From Candidatus Bathyarchaeota archaeon (GTDB lineage: Archaea; Thermoproteota; Bathyarchaeia; Bathyarchaeales; Bathycorpusculaceae), in contig JAOZHV010000008.1 of the NCBI GenBank assembly GCA_026014725.1, positions 62,001 through 126,000 of the forward strand: a DNA stretch of 64,000 nucleotides, in the 5' to 3' direction. The translations under genes were made by a program, and so were the position numbers. Every line of letters starts with the position of its first letter. Positions within the stretch are counted from its first letter, which is position 1. Shown here one piece after another: positions 46,499-55,092 of this stretch. The notes beneath the pieces are model-generated. The model ran no database searches and was not told the DNA's origin. It saw only the letters and a list, made by a program, of their open reading frames with translations.

Positions 46499-47179
46499 TC
46501 AAATGGCGGATGGAGCATTTTTTTGTGCATTAGCCCAAACATTTTCAAAATGATCTAAAAAGCTTATCAGCAAACTCGGGTGATTTGTCCACACCATCAT
46601 GGGTGACTCAGAAAAAGATTTCGAAGGATAAAAACAAAAAAAGGCTTCTTTGCGGTCAAAGATCGCTGCGTTTAATTTAAGTTGATCGGCTGTCCACCTT
46701 ACTTGGATGTTGGGGTGTTCCAATAACGATTTAATCTCTTCCGATAAGTTGATTTGCCCTTTAGGTTTTTCTAATACGAATTGAATCTTTACCCCTCTAT
46801 CCAAGGCGTTTTTGACGTTCGGAAAAATTTCTTGTGTTATTTGAACCCATCGCTGGAGCGCAGAGCAGCAGTAAACGCAATTTTGCACGTTATCATGAAT
46901 TATCCTGTGTCTTTTTAAGAGTGTTTCTTTTCCCTCGACAAAACTAATCTTAAACTCCTCTTCATCTGCTGATTTTTCTTTTGCAATATTTACTTTTAGT
47001 AAAAAGTCTTTAGTTTTTTGCAACATTTTGGCATATTCATTTGCTTTTTGATTTAGCATTATGGATAGTCCATCTTGGATTGGAACGGCTTCATACTCTT
47101 GTGGTAGGGCAATTATTCTTTCACAAATACCTTTTTCCTGTAGTTCACCCAGCGTCCTATACGTTGCTTGCCTAGGCAC
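46499..47179 (-). CDS. TrmB-type transcription regulator, frameshifted near its start
   Basis: From GTG 47179 the frame gives 226 aa, but that start lies inside the helix-turn-helix. The same frame is open further upstream to 47322 and encodes the missing TrmB part (FLLQVGFTATQAKLYLALLK and ARTLSNYAKVPRQATYRTL). No start codon exists in that extension. ATG 47313, behind AGAAGGA, lies one base out of frame; adding one base near 47296 would give a complete regulator. The C-terminal half is a TrmB effector-binding domain (about 70-226). Possibly a decayed gene, an assembly error, or a recoded one. Confidence 0.75.
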   Translation of the reverse strand: MPRQATYRTLGELQEKGICERIIALPQEYEAVPIQDGLSIMLNQKANEYAKMLQKTKDFLLKVNIAKEKSADEEEFKISFVEGKETLLKRHRIIHDNVQNCVYCCSALQRWVQITQEIFPNVKNALDRGVKIQFVLEKPKGQINLSEEIKSLLEHPNIQVRWTADQLKLNAAIFDRKEAFFCFYPSKSFSESPMMVWTNHPSLLISFLDHFENVWANAQKNAPSAI

Positions 47180-47364
47180 TTTTGCATAATTTGAGAGTGT
47201 TCTTGCATCTGTTCTGCCTAATTTTAAGAGGGCTAGATAGAGTTTTGCTTGGGTTGCGGTGAATCCTACCTGTAAGAGGAACTCGATTTCGTCATCTTGA
47301 CGGAGCAGTCCATATTCCTTCTAGGAAATTTGCTTTTAACTAACGTAACCGTGGATTTAACTTT

Positions 47365-47387
47365 TGTCACACCAACGTGTTGTGACA
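47365..47387. promoter_or_regulatory. Inverted repeat between TrmB-type gene and PQQ surface gene
   Basis: TGTCACACCA and TGTTGTGACA (three-base spacer) form a 10-base inverted repeat with one mismatched pair. It lies about 80 bases before the surface protein start and about 50 bases from the TrmB start. That is a natural place for an operator, perhaps for the divergent regulator. Confidence 0.5.
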
Positions 47388-47463
47388 CGAATTTATTAGC
47401 AAATATGCTGGAGGAGTTGCAGAAGCAACAGTTTGCTTCTCAAAAACTACAGGAGATAGAAAA

Positions 47464-50007
47464 ATGAAAATACAAACAAAGAACAACACGGCTATTGGAA
47501 TCGCTTTAATTCTGATAATTGCTATGCTTTCATCATCTCTGATGATTATTCCAACAGTACAAGCATTAGAGTTAGAAATGAAACTACTGCTCAACATTAA
47601 CCCCAACCCCGTCGGAGTTGGTCAAACAGTATACGTTAACGCCTTCTTCACCCATACAATGCCAACATCTACTGGTTTCTATGGTGACCGACATGAAAAC
47701 ATCACAATAGTAGTCGAGCGACCTAACGGAGTAAAGGACACCTATGGCCCATTCATGGCAGATTCCACTGGAGGAACATGGTGTTCATTTGTCCCAACTG
47801 AAGCTGGAAACTACACTGCACAAGCTTTCTACCCTGGACAAATCTTAACAGGCACTAACCCCCTTGCACCAACGCTTGCTCCCGGTTTTGATCCTTCGAT
47901 GGGTGGCGCAGGTGGAAACCTTGAATTGATAGGTTCCCACGTGAAAGCTGCAACCAGCGAAAAAATAACGTTTGTTGTACAGGACGAACCGGTACTGCCA
48001 AAATACGTGACTCCACCGCTTCCAACCGAATACTGGTCTCGCCCCATATACTCAACCAACTACAACTGGGCTCAGCTTGGCGGGAACTGGTTCGGAGAAA
48101 CCAACGTTCAACTGTATTCGCAAGCACCAAACACTGGACATATTCTCTGGACAAAACCAACACATTTCGGAGGACAAGTAGGGGAACCAATTAAAGGTGA
48201 CCAAGAAAGCCAATACATGTCAACATCTTTGCTTGTAACTTACTTCACCCCCTTAGTGCTCAACGGAATACTCTTTAACAACAAGTATGCGAGCTCAAAC
48301 TCAAAAGTAATCGGATGGGAAGCTATTGACTTACGCACAGGAGAAACCCTCTGGTCCAGAACCGCAGGAGAAACAGGTGCAGAAACAATGACTAGAGTTC
48401 AAGCACTAAACTGGCACACAATACAGGAATACGGATGTACCGCATACATATGGAGTTCTTCAGGAAGCAGTCTAAGGTTATATGACGCAATGACCGGCGT
48501 ATACCTAGCTAACATCACAGGAGCCCAAAACCAACTCAACTTAGTAGATTACGACTGCACCGAGCAAGGAACCTTCCTAGGCTGGTATACTACTTCCAAC
48601 GCTACTGGCACCTATCTCAATCTCTGGAACTCAACACGGTGCATTGCTTACCCATATGGTCAGGGACCGTACTATATGCCACAGAACGTTTCTTATCAAA
48701 GCACTATTCGCCCATCAGGCAACATCGGCTTTGATAAAGGAATAATGTGGACAGTTCGTCTCGACACAGCCGCAGGTATACCGACAAGTATTGCTCTAAA
48801 AACTCTTGACGTAATCCTGTTACGTAGCGCTCCTACCGTTGCTCTAAGAATGTCTGCCGGTTATCAGGTTACAGCAGGTTATGACGCAAAAACAGGAGAG
48901 AAACTTTGGGGACCACTAAATCAATCAATACCTATGGATGAAGACATAAACGTTGTATGTAGCGGTGATGGTGTCTACGTGTTAACAAGCAAGACATCGC
49001 ATCAAGCATGGGGCTACTCTCTGAAGACAGGGCAGAAACTATGGGGACCAGTACAACTTAAAGGAAACGCTTTCAGTCACCTTTCAAATACTGGGGCATG
49101 CGCTTACGGCATGGCTTATATTTCTGACTTCGGCGGCTACGTGAATGCTATTGATCTCCAAACAGGAAAACTCAACTGGACATTCACCCGCGGGAGCTCA
49201 GGATACGACACTCCATTCGGCATCTATCCACTATGGTACTTCAGCGTCGGATCTATCGGTGACGGAAAGATATTCCTCTCAGAAGGGCACGTCTACGACC
49301 CACCGCTATTCCCAGCTGGTCAACAGCTTGCAATAAACGCAACTACTGGCGAATTGGTCTGGAGCATAATGGCATGCACAATTAAATCTACTGAAGCAAT
49401 CGCAGACGGCATGATAACAACGTGGAACAGCTATGACAACCAGATATACGTTTTCAGCAAGGGTCAAACTGCCACAACAGTGTCAATACAAGATGACGTA
49501 GTCGCATATGGCGATCGCGTACTCATAAAAGGCACTGTAATGGACGAATCTCCAGGCACAAAGAACGCTGATCGTGTAGCTCGTTTTCCACACGGTGTTC
49601 CAGCAATCGCTGACGAGTTCATGTCTCCATGGATGGAGTACGTGTACATGCAGCAGACGAAACCAACCAACGCGACTGGTGTCCCCGTTACCCTTAGTGC
49701 CATTGATTCTAACGGTAACTACAGAGAAATCGGAACGACGACAACTGACATCAACGGCAACTTTAACTACGTTTGGGATCCTGACATTGAAGGCTTATAC
49801 ACAGTAACTGCTACATTCGGCGGTTCAGAATCTTACTGGCCATCCAACGCTCAAACAGCTTTCGTAGTAACTGCACCTGAGCCCACTGCATCACCTTACC
49901 CAGAGATTGCCTTGCCACCAACTGAAATGTATTTCATCGGAAGCACAATCGCAATCATCATTGCAATTGCCATAGTCGGTTTACTGATACTGAGAAAAAA
50001 ACAGTAA
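47464..50007 (+). CDS. PQQ-propeller surface protein, paralogue 1
   Basis: 847-aa exported protein. Signal peptide about residues 1-35 (ALILIIAMLSSSLMII). An Ig-like N-terminal domain (about 40-180, NPNPVGVGQTVYVNAFF) is followed by a PQQ-like beta-propeller (about 195-670; repeats such as GEKLWGPL, GQKLWGPV and GKLNWTF). A further Ig-like domain follows (about 675-815) ending with GSESYWPSNAQTAF. A C-terminal helix (about 822-843) with RKK anchors it to the membrane. It is paralogous to 51415-53994. Function unknown: cell-surface structure or solute binding. A pseudoknot-forming sequence directly follows the stop. Confidence 0.82.
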   Translation: MKIQTKNNTAIGIALILIIAMLSSSLMIIPTVQALELEMKLLLNINPNPVGVGQTVYVNAFFTHTMPTSTGFYGDRHENITIVVERPNGVKDTYGPFMADSTGGTWCSFVPTEAGNYTAQAFYPGQILTGTNPLAPTLAPGFDPSMGGAGGNLELIGSHVKAATSEKITFVVQDEPVLPKYVTPPLPTEYWSRPIYSTNYNWAQLGGNWFGETNVQLYSQAPNTGHILWTKPTHFGGQVGEPIKGDQESQYMSTSLLVTYFTPLVLNGILFNNKYASSNSKVIGWEAIDLRTGETLWSRTAGETGAETMTRVQALNWHTIQEYGCTAYIWSSSGSSLRLYDAMTGVYLANITGAQNQLNLVDYDCTEQGTFLGWYTTSNATGTYLNLWNSTRCIAYPYGQGPYYMPQNVSYQSTIRPSGNIGFDKGIMWTVRLDTAAGIPTSIALKTLDVILLRSAPTVALRMSAGYQVTAGYDAKTGEKLWGPLNQSIPMDEDINVVCSGDGVYVLTSKTSHQAWGYSLKTGQKLWGPVQLKGNAFSHLSNTGACAYGMAYISDFGGYVNAIDLQTGKLNWTFTRGSSGYDTPFGIYPLWYFSVGSIGDGKIFLSEGHVYDPPLFPAGQQLAINATTGELVWSIMACTIKSTEAIADGMITTWNSYDNQIYVFSKGQTATTVSIQDDVVAYGDRVLIKGTVMDESPGTKNADRVARFPHGVPAIADEFMSPWMEYVYMQQTKPTNATGVPVTLSAIDSNGNYREIGTTTTDINGNFNYVWDPDIEGLYTVTATFGGSESYWPSNAQTAFVVTAPEPTASPYPEIALPPTEMYFIGSTIAIIIAIAIVGLLILRKKQ

Positions 50008-50020
50008 AATAAACATCAAA

Positions 50021-50172
50021 AAACCACCTTTCCCCTTTTTTAGTCCTAAAATGCAAAGGAGAAATGTTGGGGCTGAATAGGCTCTGGTTAATGTTTCCAC
50101 GGCTTGATTGCCCAATATGTCGTGGCTGTAACATTTTATTCTCCTTAAATTTGGTCCAGAGCCTCAGCAAAC
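50021..50172 (+). ncRNA. Candidate structured RNA A downstream of surface gene 1
   Basis: Starts 14 bases after the surface gene stop. Stems: A, AAGGAGAA (50056-50063) with TTCTCCTT (50139-50146), extended by ATGTT (50064-50068) with AACAT (50130-50134); B, GGCTCTGG (50080-50087) with CCAGAGCC (50156-50163); C, CCACG (50097-50101) with CGTGG (50121-50125). The order A, B, C, C', A', B' makes stems A and B a pseudoknot. The same arrangement with changed bases recurs after the second surface gene. A T-run (TTTTTT) precedes it. Could be part of the 3' UTR or a separate RNA. Confidence 0.6.
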
Positions 50173-50256
50173 TACAAATGCGCTACTACTTATTTTCCCT
50201 TCCAATTATATTAACATTTAACTAACCATAAAACCAAAGACAGAACCTGCAAATAC

Positions 50257-50291
50257 AAACCCTTGCGAGCACGGAGCCCGCTGACTGTCTT
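50257..50291 (-). pseudogene. tRNA-Ser-like fragment
   Basis: On the + strand TTGCGAGCACGGAGCCCGCT followed by GACTGTCT aligns with the variable-arm and anticodon-stem part of the intact tRNA-Ser at 56.9 kb (CTGCGAGCACGAAGCCCACT, then GGCTATCT), differing at five of 28 positions, all transitions. The T-arm is no longer recognisable. An inverted repeat (AAAACCAA/AGACAG with CTGTCTT/TTGGTTTT) flanks it. Probably a decayed tRNA piece; it lies between the two surface genes, just past the end of a regulator gene. Confidence 0.55.
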
Positions 50292-50309
50292 GTCCTTGGT
50301 TTTAGGAAG

Positions 50310-50606
50310 CTATGTTGACAGTCTAAGGCGGGGGAATTTGAGTTGCCCTACATGCTTAATTATCCACTTCACAAGCTCATCGTATGCTTCCGACCCTGCC
50401 TCAGTTAAAACTACTGAACCGTTTTCGTCAAGTATAACAAAGCCTTTTTTTGACATCCAATCCAAATATTTAACCAACTTATCATATGATAGTTCAGTAG
50501 AAAGAGCCAGCGCAGTTTTGTTTACTTTATTCTTTTTCTTCAATGACTGGATAATTCGAGCAACGACATAGAGGTCAGGTTTAGAGCTCAGCGCTCCTGA
50601 GTTCAT
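50310..50606 (-). CDS. Small winged-helix protein
   Basis: 98 aa, a single winged helix of the kind common in archaea: IIQSLKKKNKVNKTALALST (about residues 18-37), recognition helix YDKLVKYLDWMSKKG, wing FVILDENGSVVLTEAG. Its start overlaps the 3' end of the membrane protein gene upstream by 26 bases, so translation is coupled. It may regulate the operon or the nearby surface-protein genes. No ligand domain. Confidence 0.7.
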   Translation of the reverse strand: MNSGALSSKPDLYVVARIIQSLKKKNKVNKTALALSTELSYDKLVKYLDWMSKKGFVILDENGSVVLTEAGSEAYDELVKWIIKHVGQLKFPRLRLST

Positions 50607-51261
50607 GGCTCAACCTCCGAAGCTCCCACTGGAGTTTCTCTATTGCTCGAATTTCATTAAACCGTTTTGAAAGGTCATACTTCAAAAAGATGATAAGAGC
50701 TAGAAAAGAAAAGTGAAATGATGCGTAGCCAAGTGCACCTATTCGATGAAGAACTATGGAGGTTATGAGATTTAACACAAAACCTATTATAAAGAAGAAT
50801 ATGAACCCATAAGCAGCTCCCTTAACAAGACTGTACATGGCATAACCCAATCTACCCGAAGAAACTACATCGAAAGACGTATTCCAATCGATCTCTGATA
50901 AAAGTTTTAGTGCTGAAGGAAATCCCTTAGAAAGCTCCTCTTTCCACTCGCCAGTCTTTACCTCATTTATCTTTCTCTTAATAAAAAGAATACCTACTAC
51001 AACTCCTACTGATGGAATAAGTACTATAGGAAAATTCAGGAAGAACCGCTCAAATTCATTAAACGCGCTTAGTAGTCCAAAGAACGAAATTAAGAGGTTG
51101 ACCACCATGCAAATCACGATAGAGCCGATAACGATTATAGTAAATCTTTTGAGGTGCCTGTCGAGTACATTGTATTTCTTGATTTCGTCGAGTGTTTCCA
51201 TTAGTTCGGCTACTTTCTTAACAACGTTTTCTTCTGTCATTGAACTGCTTTTTTCAGACAT
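50581..51261 (-). CDS. Four-helix membrane protein
   Basis: 226 aa from ATG 51261. Four hydrophobic segments at about residues 40-60, 75-95, 148-170 and 175-195, with charged helical ends (VKKVAELMETLDEIKK and FNEIRAIEKLQWELRR). The frame opens at ATG 51336, but I prefer ATG 51261 because a TATA-like TTTTATATTC lies at about 51319-51329 on this strand and would put transcription start near 51297. Family not recognised. Coupled to a winged-helix gene by overlap; possibly a membrane sensor with its regulator. Confidence 0.6.
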   Translation of the reverse strand: MSEKSSSMTEENVVKKVAELMETLDEIKKYNVLDRHLKRFTIIVIGSIVICMVVNLLISFFGLLSAFNEFERFFLNFPIVLIPSVGVVVGILFIKRKINEVKTGEWKEELSKGFPSALKLLSEIDWNTSFDVVSSGRLGYAMYSLVKGAAYGFIFFFIIGFVLNLITSIVLHRIGALGYASFHFSFLALIIFLKYDLSKRFNEIRAIEKLQWELRRLSHELRSAEL

Positions 51262-51336
51262 AATATCCAGATGTACCCCCTCAGCGAACTCTGCCCCGCA
51301 GGCTGATAAAGTAACTTTACGATGAATATAAAACAT

Positions 51337-51353
51337 ACTCTCTCGCAGAGAGT
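51337..51353. promoter_or_regulatory. Perfect palindrome upstream of surface gene 2
   Basis: ACTCTCTCGCAGAGAGT is a perfect 7-base inverted repeat with a CGC centre. It lies 62 bases before the start of the second surface gene and next to the likely TATA box of the divergent membrane protein gene, so one bound factor could affect both. Confidence 0.5.
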
Positions 51354-51414
51354 CAGTCTAATTAATTCATTTTCTCAACAAGGCATTATAAAAAATAAAG
51401 AAAAGTGAACTAAA

Positions 51415-53994
51415 ATGAAAATCAAAACTAATCTGAAAACAAAAGCCTCTATAGCCTTGATTCTTATGTTGACTATTGCTATCCCACTTTTTTCTATACC
51501 GACAACTAATGGTCAAACATCTGCTGGGAAGACAACTACTCATCCCATGCTCACTGTTAACCCCAACCCTGTAGGCGTCGGTCAACCCGTGAATATTGTG
51601 ATGTGGGTTGGCATGCTCTTGCCATCAGCATCCGTGACCAACGACATACGCTTCCACGATTACACTCTTACTATCACTAAGCCTGACGGAAAAACAGAAA
51701 CAATGAAATGGGCTATCGTTCAAGACACGACATCAACACAATACACAAAGTACACGCCTGATCAAGTTGGCACATACACTTTAAACTTCAGCTATCCCGA
51801 TCAAGTTTACACTTGGAATGCCACAGCCGCAATGAGAACATGGACAAACCATGTTTTTCTCGGAGCAAGCAAAACAGTCACCCTTACAGTACAGGAAGAA
51901 CAACTACCTGAGCCAATAAGCAGTTACCCACTTCCAACAGAATACTGGACGCGCCCAATAGAAGGACAGAACACTGACTGGTGGGCTATTTCGTCACACT
52001 GGCTTGGCTGTGACCACCCCTTACATTATAATCTAGTAGCGGCAGACGCGATGTACCAGCCAGACGGCACAGCTCCTAACAGCCCCCATGTAATGTGGAC
52101 TAAACGTATTGATGAAGGAGGCGTTGTCGGTGGCAGCTTTGCTGGCATCGAAGGAGAAATGTACTACAGCGGTTCAGCATACCAACCAAGATTTTACAAT
52201 CCAATAATAATGAATGGTTTGCTCTTCTACGCGGTCCCATCCCAGAATTCTATGTCAGGAGGCGGATACATGTGCGTTGATTTACACACTGGCGAAAAAA
52301 TATGGTTCAACGAAAAAATAGGCGTTGACACGAGTTGGCCTATTCCATCCTTTGGATACCTTTATTCTGCACACACCGAGAACCAACATGGCGCAATCCC
52401 CAATGGCGTCTTGTTCTCAAGCAACTTTGCCGTAGCATATGAACCATGGACAGGACAACGTCTATTCAACGTAACTAATGTACCTTCAGGCATGGCTGCA
52501 GTTGGACCACAAGGCGAGATACTACGCTACCAGATAAATATTGCAAGCAGATGGCTGGCTCAATGGAACTCTTCTCGGCTATGGTCCACCGCTTCAAGTG
52601 GCTGGGTACCTGACTGGAACACAACAAACGGCTGGGTAAACGCGAGCACAAGTGCACGTTATGACTGGAACGTATCCATACCAACAACTATACCCACAAA
52701 CACCTCTCCATTTAAAGCAATTTGTGACGATATACTGCTTGGCTCTACCTCGTTTTCAGGATCTTCAGGCATCGGGACTCCAAACCCATATACCATGTGG
52801 GCTATCAGTCTGAAGCCAGAATCACGAGGACAACTGATGTGGCTAAAACAGTACGATGCGCCGCCAGACAATGTTACCCGAATGTTACGCGCAGTAGATC
52901 CAGTAAATCGCGTTATCATTATGTTAGACAAAGAAACTTTCCAATATTTAGGCTACAGCATGGACACTGGAAATTATATGTGGACAACAGCAGTACCTGC
53001 TGGCATTTCTGACTTTGCATACTTTGACTCAACTCATGGCTCAGTATTCTGCACAGTTGACCACGGTGTTCTCTATAATAGCGGTTTTGGAGGAGTACTA
53101 TACGCCTACGACACAAAAGACGGTAAACTACTATGGACTTACGGTAATGGCGGCGAAGGCAACAGTACTTTCAGTGGTTTTCAAACGCCTTGGGGAAACT
53201 ATCCACAATTCATATCAAACACTGCTGACGGCAAAGTCTTTTTGTTTAGTGGCGAACACTCTCCTAACACTCCTCTATACAAAGGCTTACGGGTAAGGGC
53301 GGTTAACGCTACCACAGGCGAAGAAATATGGACTCTACTCGGCTCAATGGGCTATCCTCCGCGTCAATGGTATCCTGTTGCAGACGGCTTTATTGCATAC
53401 CATAACATGTACGATGGGCAGATATACTGCATTGGCAAAGGTCCCAGTGCCGTCACCGTGGACGTACCCATGACCGCAGCCGCACTTGGTCAAAGCGTTG
53501 TAATCAGAGGCACCGTTACAGACATCGCCGCAGGCACCAAACAAACGCAACAAGCCGCACGATTCCCCAACGGTGTCCCAGCAGTTTCCGATGAAAGCCA
53601 AGGCGAATGGATGGAATACGTTTACATGCAAAAGCCACGCCCGACTAACGTCACAGGAGTTCCCATTGTCATAAGCGTCCTCGATGCTAACAATAATTAT
53701 AGGGAAATCGGCACAGTCACAAGCGACGCAGACGGCTTCTATAGTTTGAGCTGGAAACCAGACATCGAAGGCAAATACACAGTCTACGCTTCATTCGGCG
53801 GTAGCGAATCCTACTGGCCATCACATGCAGTAACAGCATTCACAGTTGACCCAGCACCACCAACACCAGCACCAACGCAACCAGTCCAGACCTCAATGGC
53901 TGACATATACCTGGTCCCAGGCATAGCGGCAATTATTGTTGCAATCGCAATAGTGGGCGCAATGATAATGCTCATGCTCAGAAAGCGACCATAA
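51415..53994 (+). CDS. PQQ-propeller surface protein, paralogue 2
   Basis: 859-aa paralogue of the protein at 47464-50007. Shared plan: signal peptide (ALILMLTIAIPLF), Ig-like domain beginning VNPNPVGVGQPVNI, the segment PLPTEYWTRPIEGQN (near residue 178), a propeller with GEKIWFNEK, GKLLWTYGNG and GEEIWTLLG, then a second Ig-like domain with GSESYWPSHAVTAF, a Pro/Thr linker (APPTPAPTQPVQ) and a C-terminal helix ending RKRP. Both proteins share the phrase GVPAIxDE/GVPAVSDE before WMEYVYMQ. Probably surface exposed with the C-terminus in the membrane. Confidence 0.82.
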   Translation: MKIKTNLKTKASIALILMLTIAIPLFSIPTTNGQTSAGKTTTHPMLTVNPNPVGVGQPVNIVMWVGMLLPSASVTNDIRFHDYTLTITKPDGKTETMKWAIVQDTTSTQYTKYTPDQVGTYTLNFSYPDQVYTWNATAAMRTWTNHVFLGASKTVTLTVQEEQLPEPISSYPLPTEYWTRPIEGQNTDWWAISSHWLGCDHPLHYNLVAADAMYQPDGTAPNSPHVMWTKRIDEGGVVGGSFAGIEGEMYYSGSAYQPRFYNPIIMNGLLFYAVPSQNSMSGGGYMCVDLHTGEKIWFNEKIGVDTSWPIPSFGYLYSAHTENQHGAIPNGVLFSSNFAVAYEPWTGQRLFNVTNVPSGMAAVGPQGEILRYQINIASRWLAQWNSSRLWSTASSGWVPDWNTTNGWVNASTSARYDWNVSIPTTIPTNTSPFKAICDDILLGSTSFSGSSGIGTPNPYTMWAISLKPESRGQLMWLKQYDAPPDNVTRMLRAVDPVNRVIIMLDKETFQYLGYSMDTGNYMWTTAVPAGISDFAYFDSTHGSVFCTVDHGVLYNSGFGGVLYAYDTKDGKLLWTYGNGGEGNSTFSGFQTPWGNYPQFISNTADGKVFLFSGEHSPNTPLYKGLRVRAVNATTGEEIWTLLGSMGYPPRQWYPVADGFIAYHNMYDGQIYCIGKGPSAVTVDVPMTAAALGQSVVIRGTVTDIAAGTKQTQQAARFPNGVPAVSDESQGEWMEYVYMQKPRPTNVTGVPIVISVLDANNNYREIGTVTSDADGFYSLSWKPDIEGKYTVYASFGGSESYWPSHAVTAFTVDPAPPTPAPTQPVQTSMADIYLVPGIAAIIVAIAIVGAMIMLMLRKRP

Positions 53995-54011
53995 AAGAAC
54001 CGATAAAACAA

Positions 54012-54168
54012 CAATCTTTCCCCTTTTTTAGTTACAAATGCATCGGAGAAAAGCGGGGGCTAAATGGGCCTTGGTTTCAAGTTCCGCGATCTGCCCAGTA
54101 ATTGCGGCTTAACTTTAAACTTGCATTCTTTTCTCCCTAACAGTGTCCCAGAGCCCTAGCAAACCCTG
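54012..54168 (+). ncRNA. Candidate structured RNA B downstream of surface gene 2
   Basis: Starts about 18 bases after the stop and is homologous to the element at 50021-50172. Stems: A, GGAGAAAAG (54045-54053) with CTTTTCTCC (54128-54136); B, GGGCCTTGG (54066-54074) with CCAGAGCCC (54148-54156), with one C-A mismatch; C, CCGC (54084-54087) with GCGG (54104-54107). Conserved blocks between copies include CTTTCCCCTTTTTTAGT, GGGGCT, TGCCCA and AGCAAAC. Stems A and C keep pairing while their bases differ between copies, which supports a functional RNA. Confidence 0.6.
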
Positions 54169-54358
54169 CTTACTAAAACTGAAACAAACAGGCGTATAAT
54201 TAACTTTGAAAATTCGGATGAGAATGCCGTATTTGGTCCAAAATATTACAAAATTAATCGGTGTCATAAATTCGAGAATTCACTTTTTGGAGATATTCCA
54301 TATCAGAAGTACTACAAAACTCTATTTAAAATTCGATACTGTTAAGTTACCCAGTTTT

Positions 54359-54574
54359 TCAGAGGGGTTTATCGGCAGGTTTTTTCCGCCTTCTATTATT
54401 TTTTGATTGACTGGTGGCAGAATTACTCTTTAGAAAATCTTTTGGCAAGTACTCAACAGCTTTCTTGATAAACTCTTCGTTTCCAAACTTTTTAACTAAT
54501 TCGTTGACTGCGTTTTTTAGCTCTTCTTCAGGTGAAATAGCTTGTTCAAGTGTCAAAAAAACCCTTAAAGTCAT
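54359..54574 (-). CDS. Small charged protein
   Basis: 71 aa, helical and highly charged (ISPEEELKNAVNELVKKFG, then EEFIKKAVEYLPKDFL), ending in a basic tail (NNRRRKKPADKPL). No known domain is recognised. The N-terminus MTLRVFLTLEQ is plausible. It lies in an AT-rich region with decaying elements, so it may be an orphan of an insertion. Confidence 0.45.
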   Translation of the reverse strand: MTLRVFLTLEQAISPEEELKNAVNELVKKFGNEEFIKKAVEYLPKDFLKSNSATSQSKNNRRRKKPADKPL

Positions 54575-54621
54575 GATTTGTTTGGGTTAACCTGACTGGG
54601 TGGCGCAATTCTAACAATACT

Positions 54622-54646
54622 TGGGGCTGGGAAGGGATTCGAACTT
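54622..54646 (-). pseudogene. tRNA 3'-end-like fragment
   Basis: Read on the minus strand it is GTTCGAATCCC followed by TTCCCAGCCCCA: a T-loop, the 3' T-stem strand, an acceptor 3' strand and a terminal CCA. The 5' side of the T-stem does not pair and no 5' tRNA half is found nearby, so it is not a working tRNA. Integrating archaeal elements leave such 3' ends behind at attachment sites. The surrounding 54575-54975 bases are otherwise AT-rich with no gene seen. Confidence 0.5.
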
Positions 54647-54975
54647 CAGAGAGTGGTGTCATAGCCAACCACCTAGTTTCTTCGCAGTTAATTTCTCTTT
54701 TTTATACGTTGTCTGCTTTTTTTATCAAACCCAAAAACCTTTTTTCTGTTGTAGAAATTCATGGATAACCATACCCCGCCCAAAAATAAACAGACAGTTA
54801 GAAAATGATTTATAAGAAGTCTATCGGTCGGTTTTTTCTTTATGCGTTATTTAAGTTCGCTCTCTTGCAAGCAAGGAGCTCATTATTTAGAATGTTCAGA
54901 AGATGGTCAAGATAACTGCTAATAAGATACAACTTCAAATCTATAACTTAGCTTGCAGATTATTGCCTTAAAGAA

Positions 54976-55083
54976 ATGACAAAGGAACTTCCTATCAATC
55001 GGGCTCTAACAAATCTGGGGTTGCCTTCTTTTGTTCTTGAGCCAATTCTCATAGACCCAACAATTACGCAAGACGTATTATAA
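54976..55083 (+). CDS. Possible 35-aa protein
   Basis: Short open frame from ATG 54976 to TAA 55083 (MTKELPINRALTNLGLPS followed by FVLEPILIDP). The composition looks protein-like, but no ribosome-binding site is clear, and it may be a remnant or chance. It ends ten bases from the stop of the convergent nuclease gene. I do not recognise it. Confidence 0.25.
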   Translation: MTKELPINRALTNLGLPSFVLEPILIDPTITQDVL

Positions 55084-55092
55084 CCATAATTG

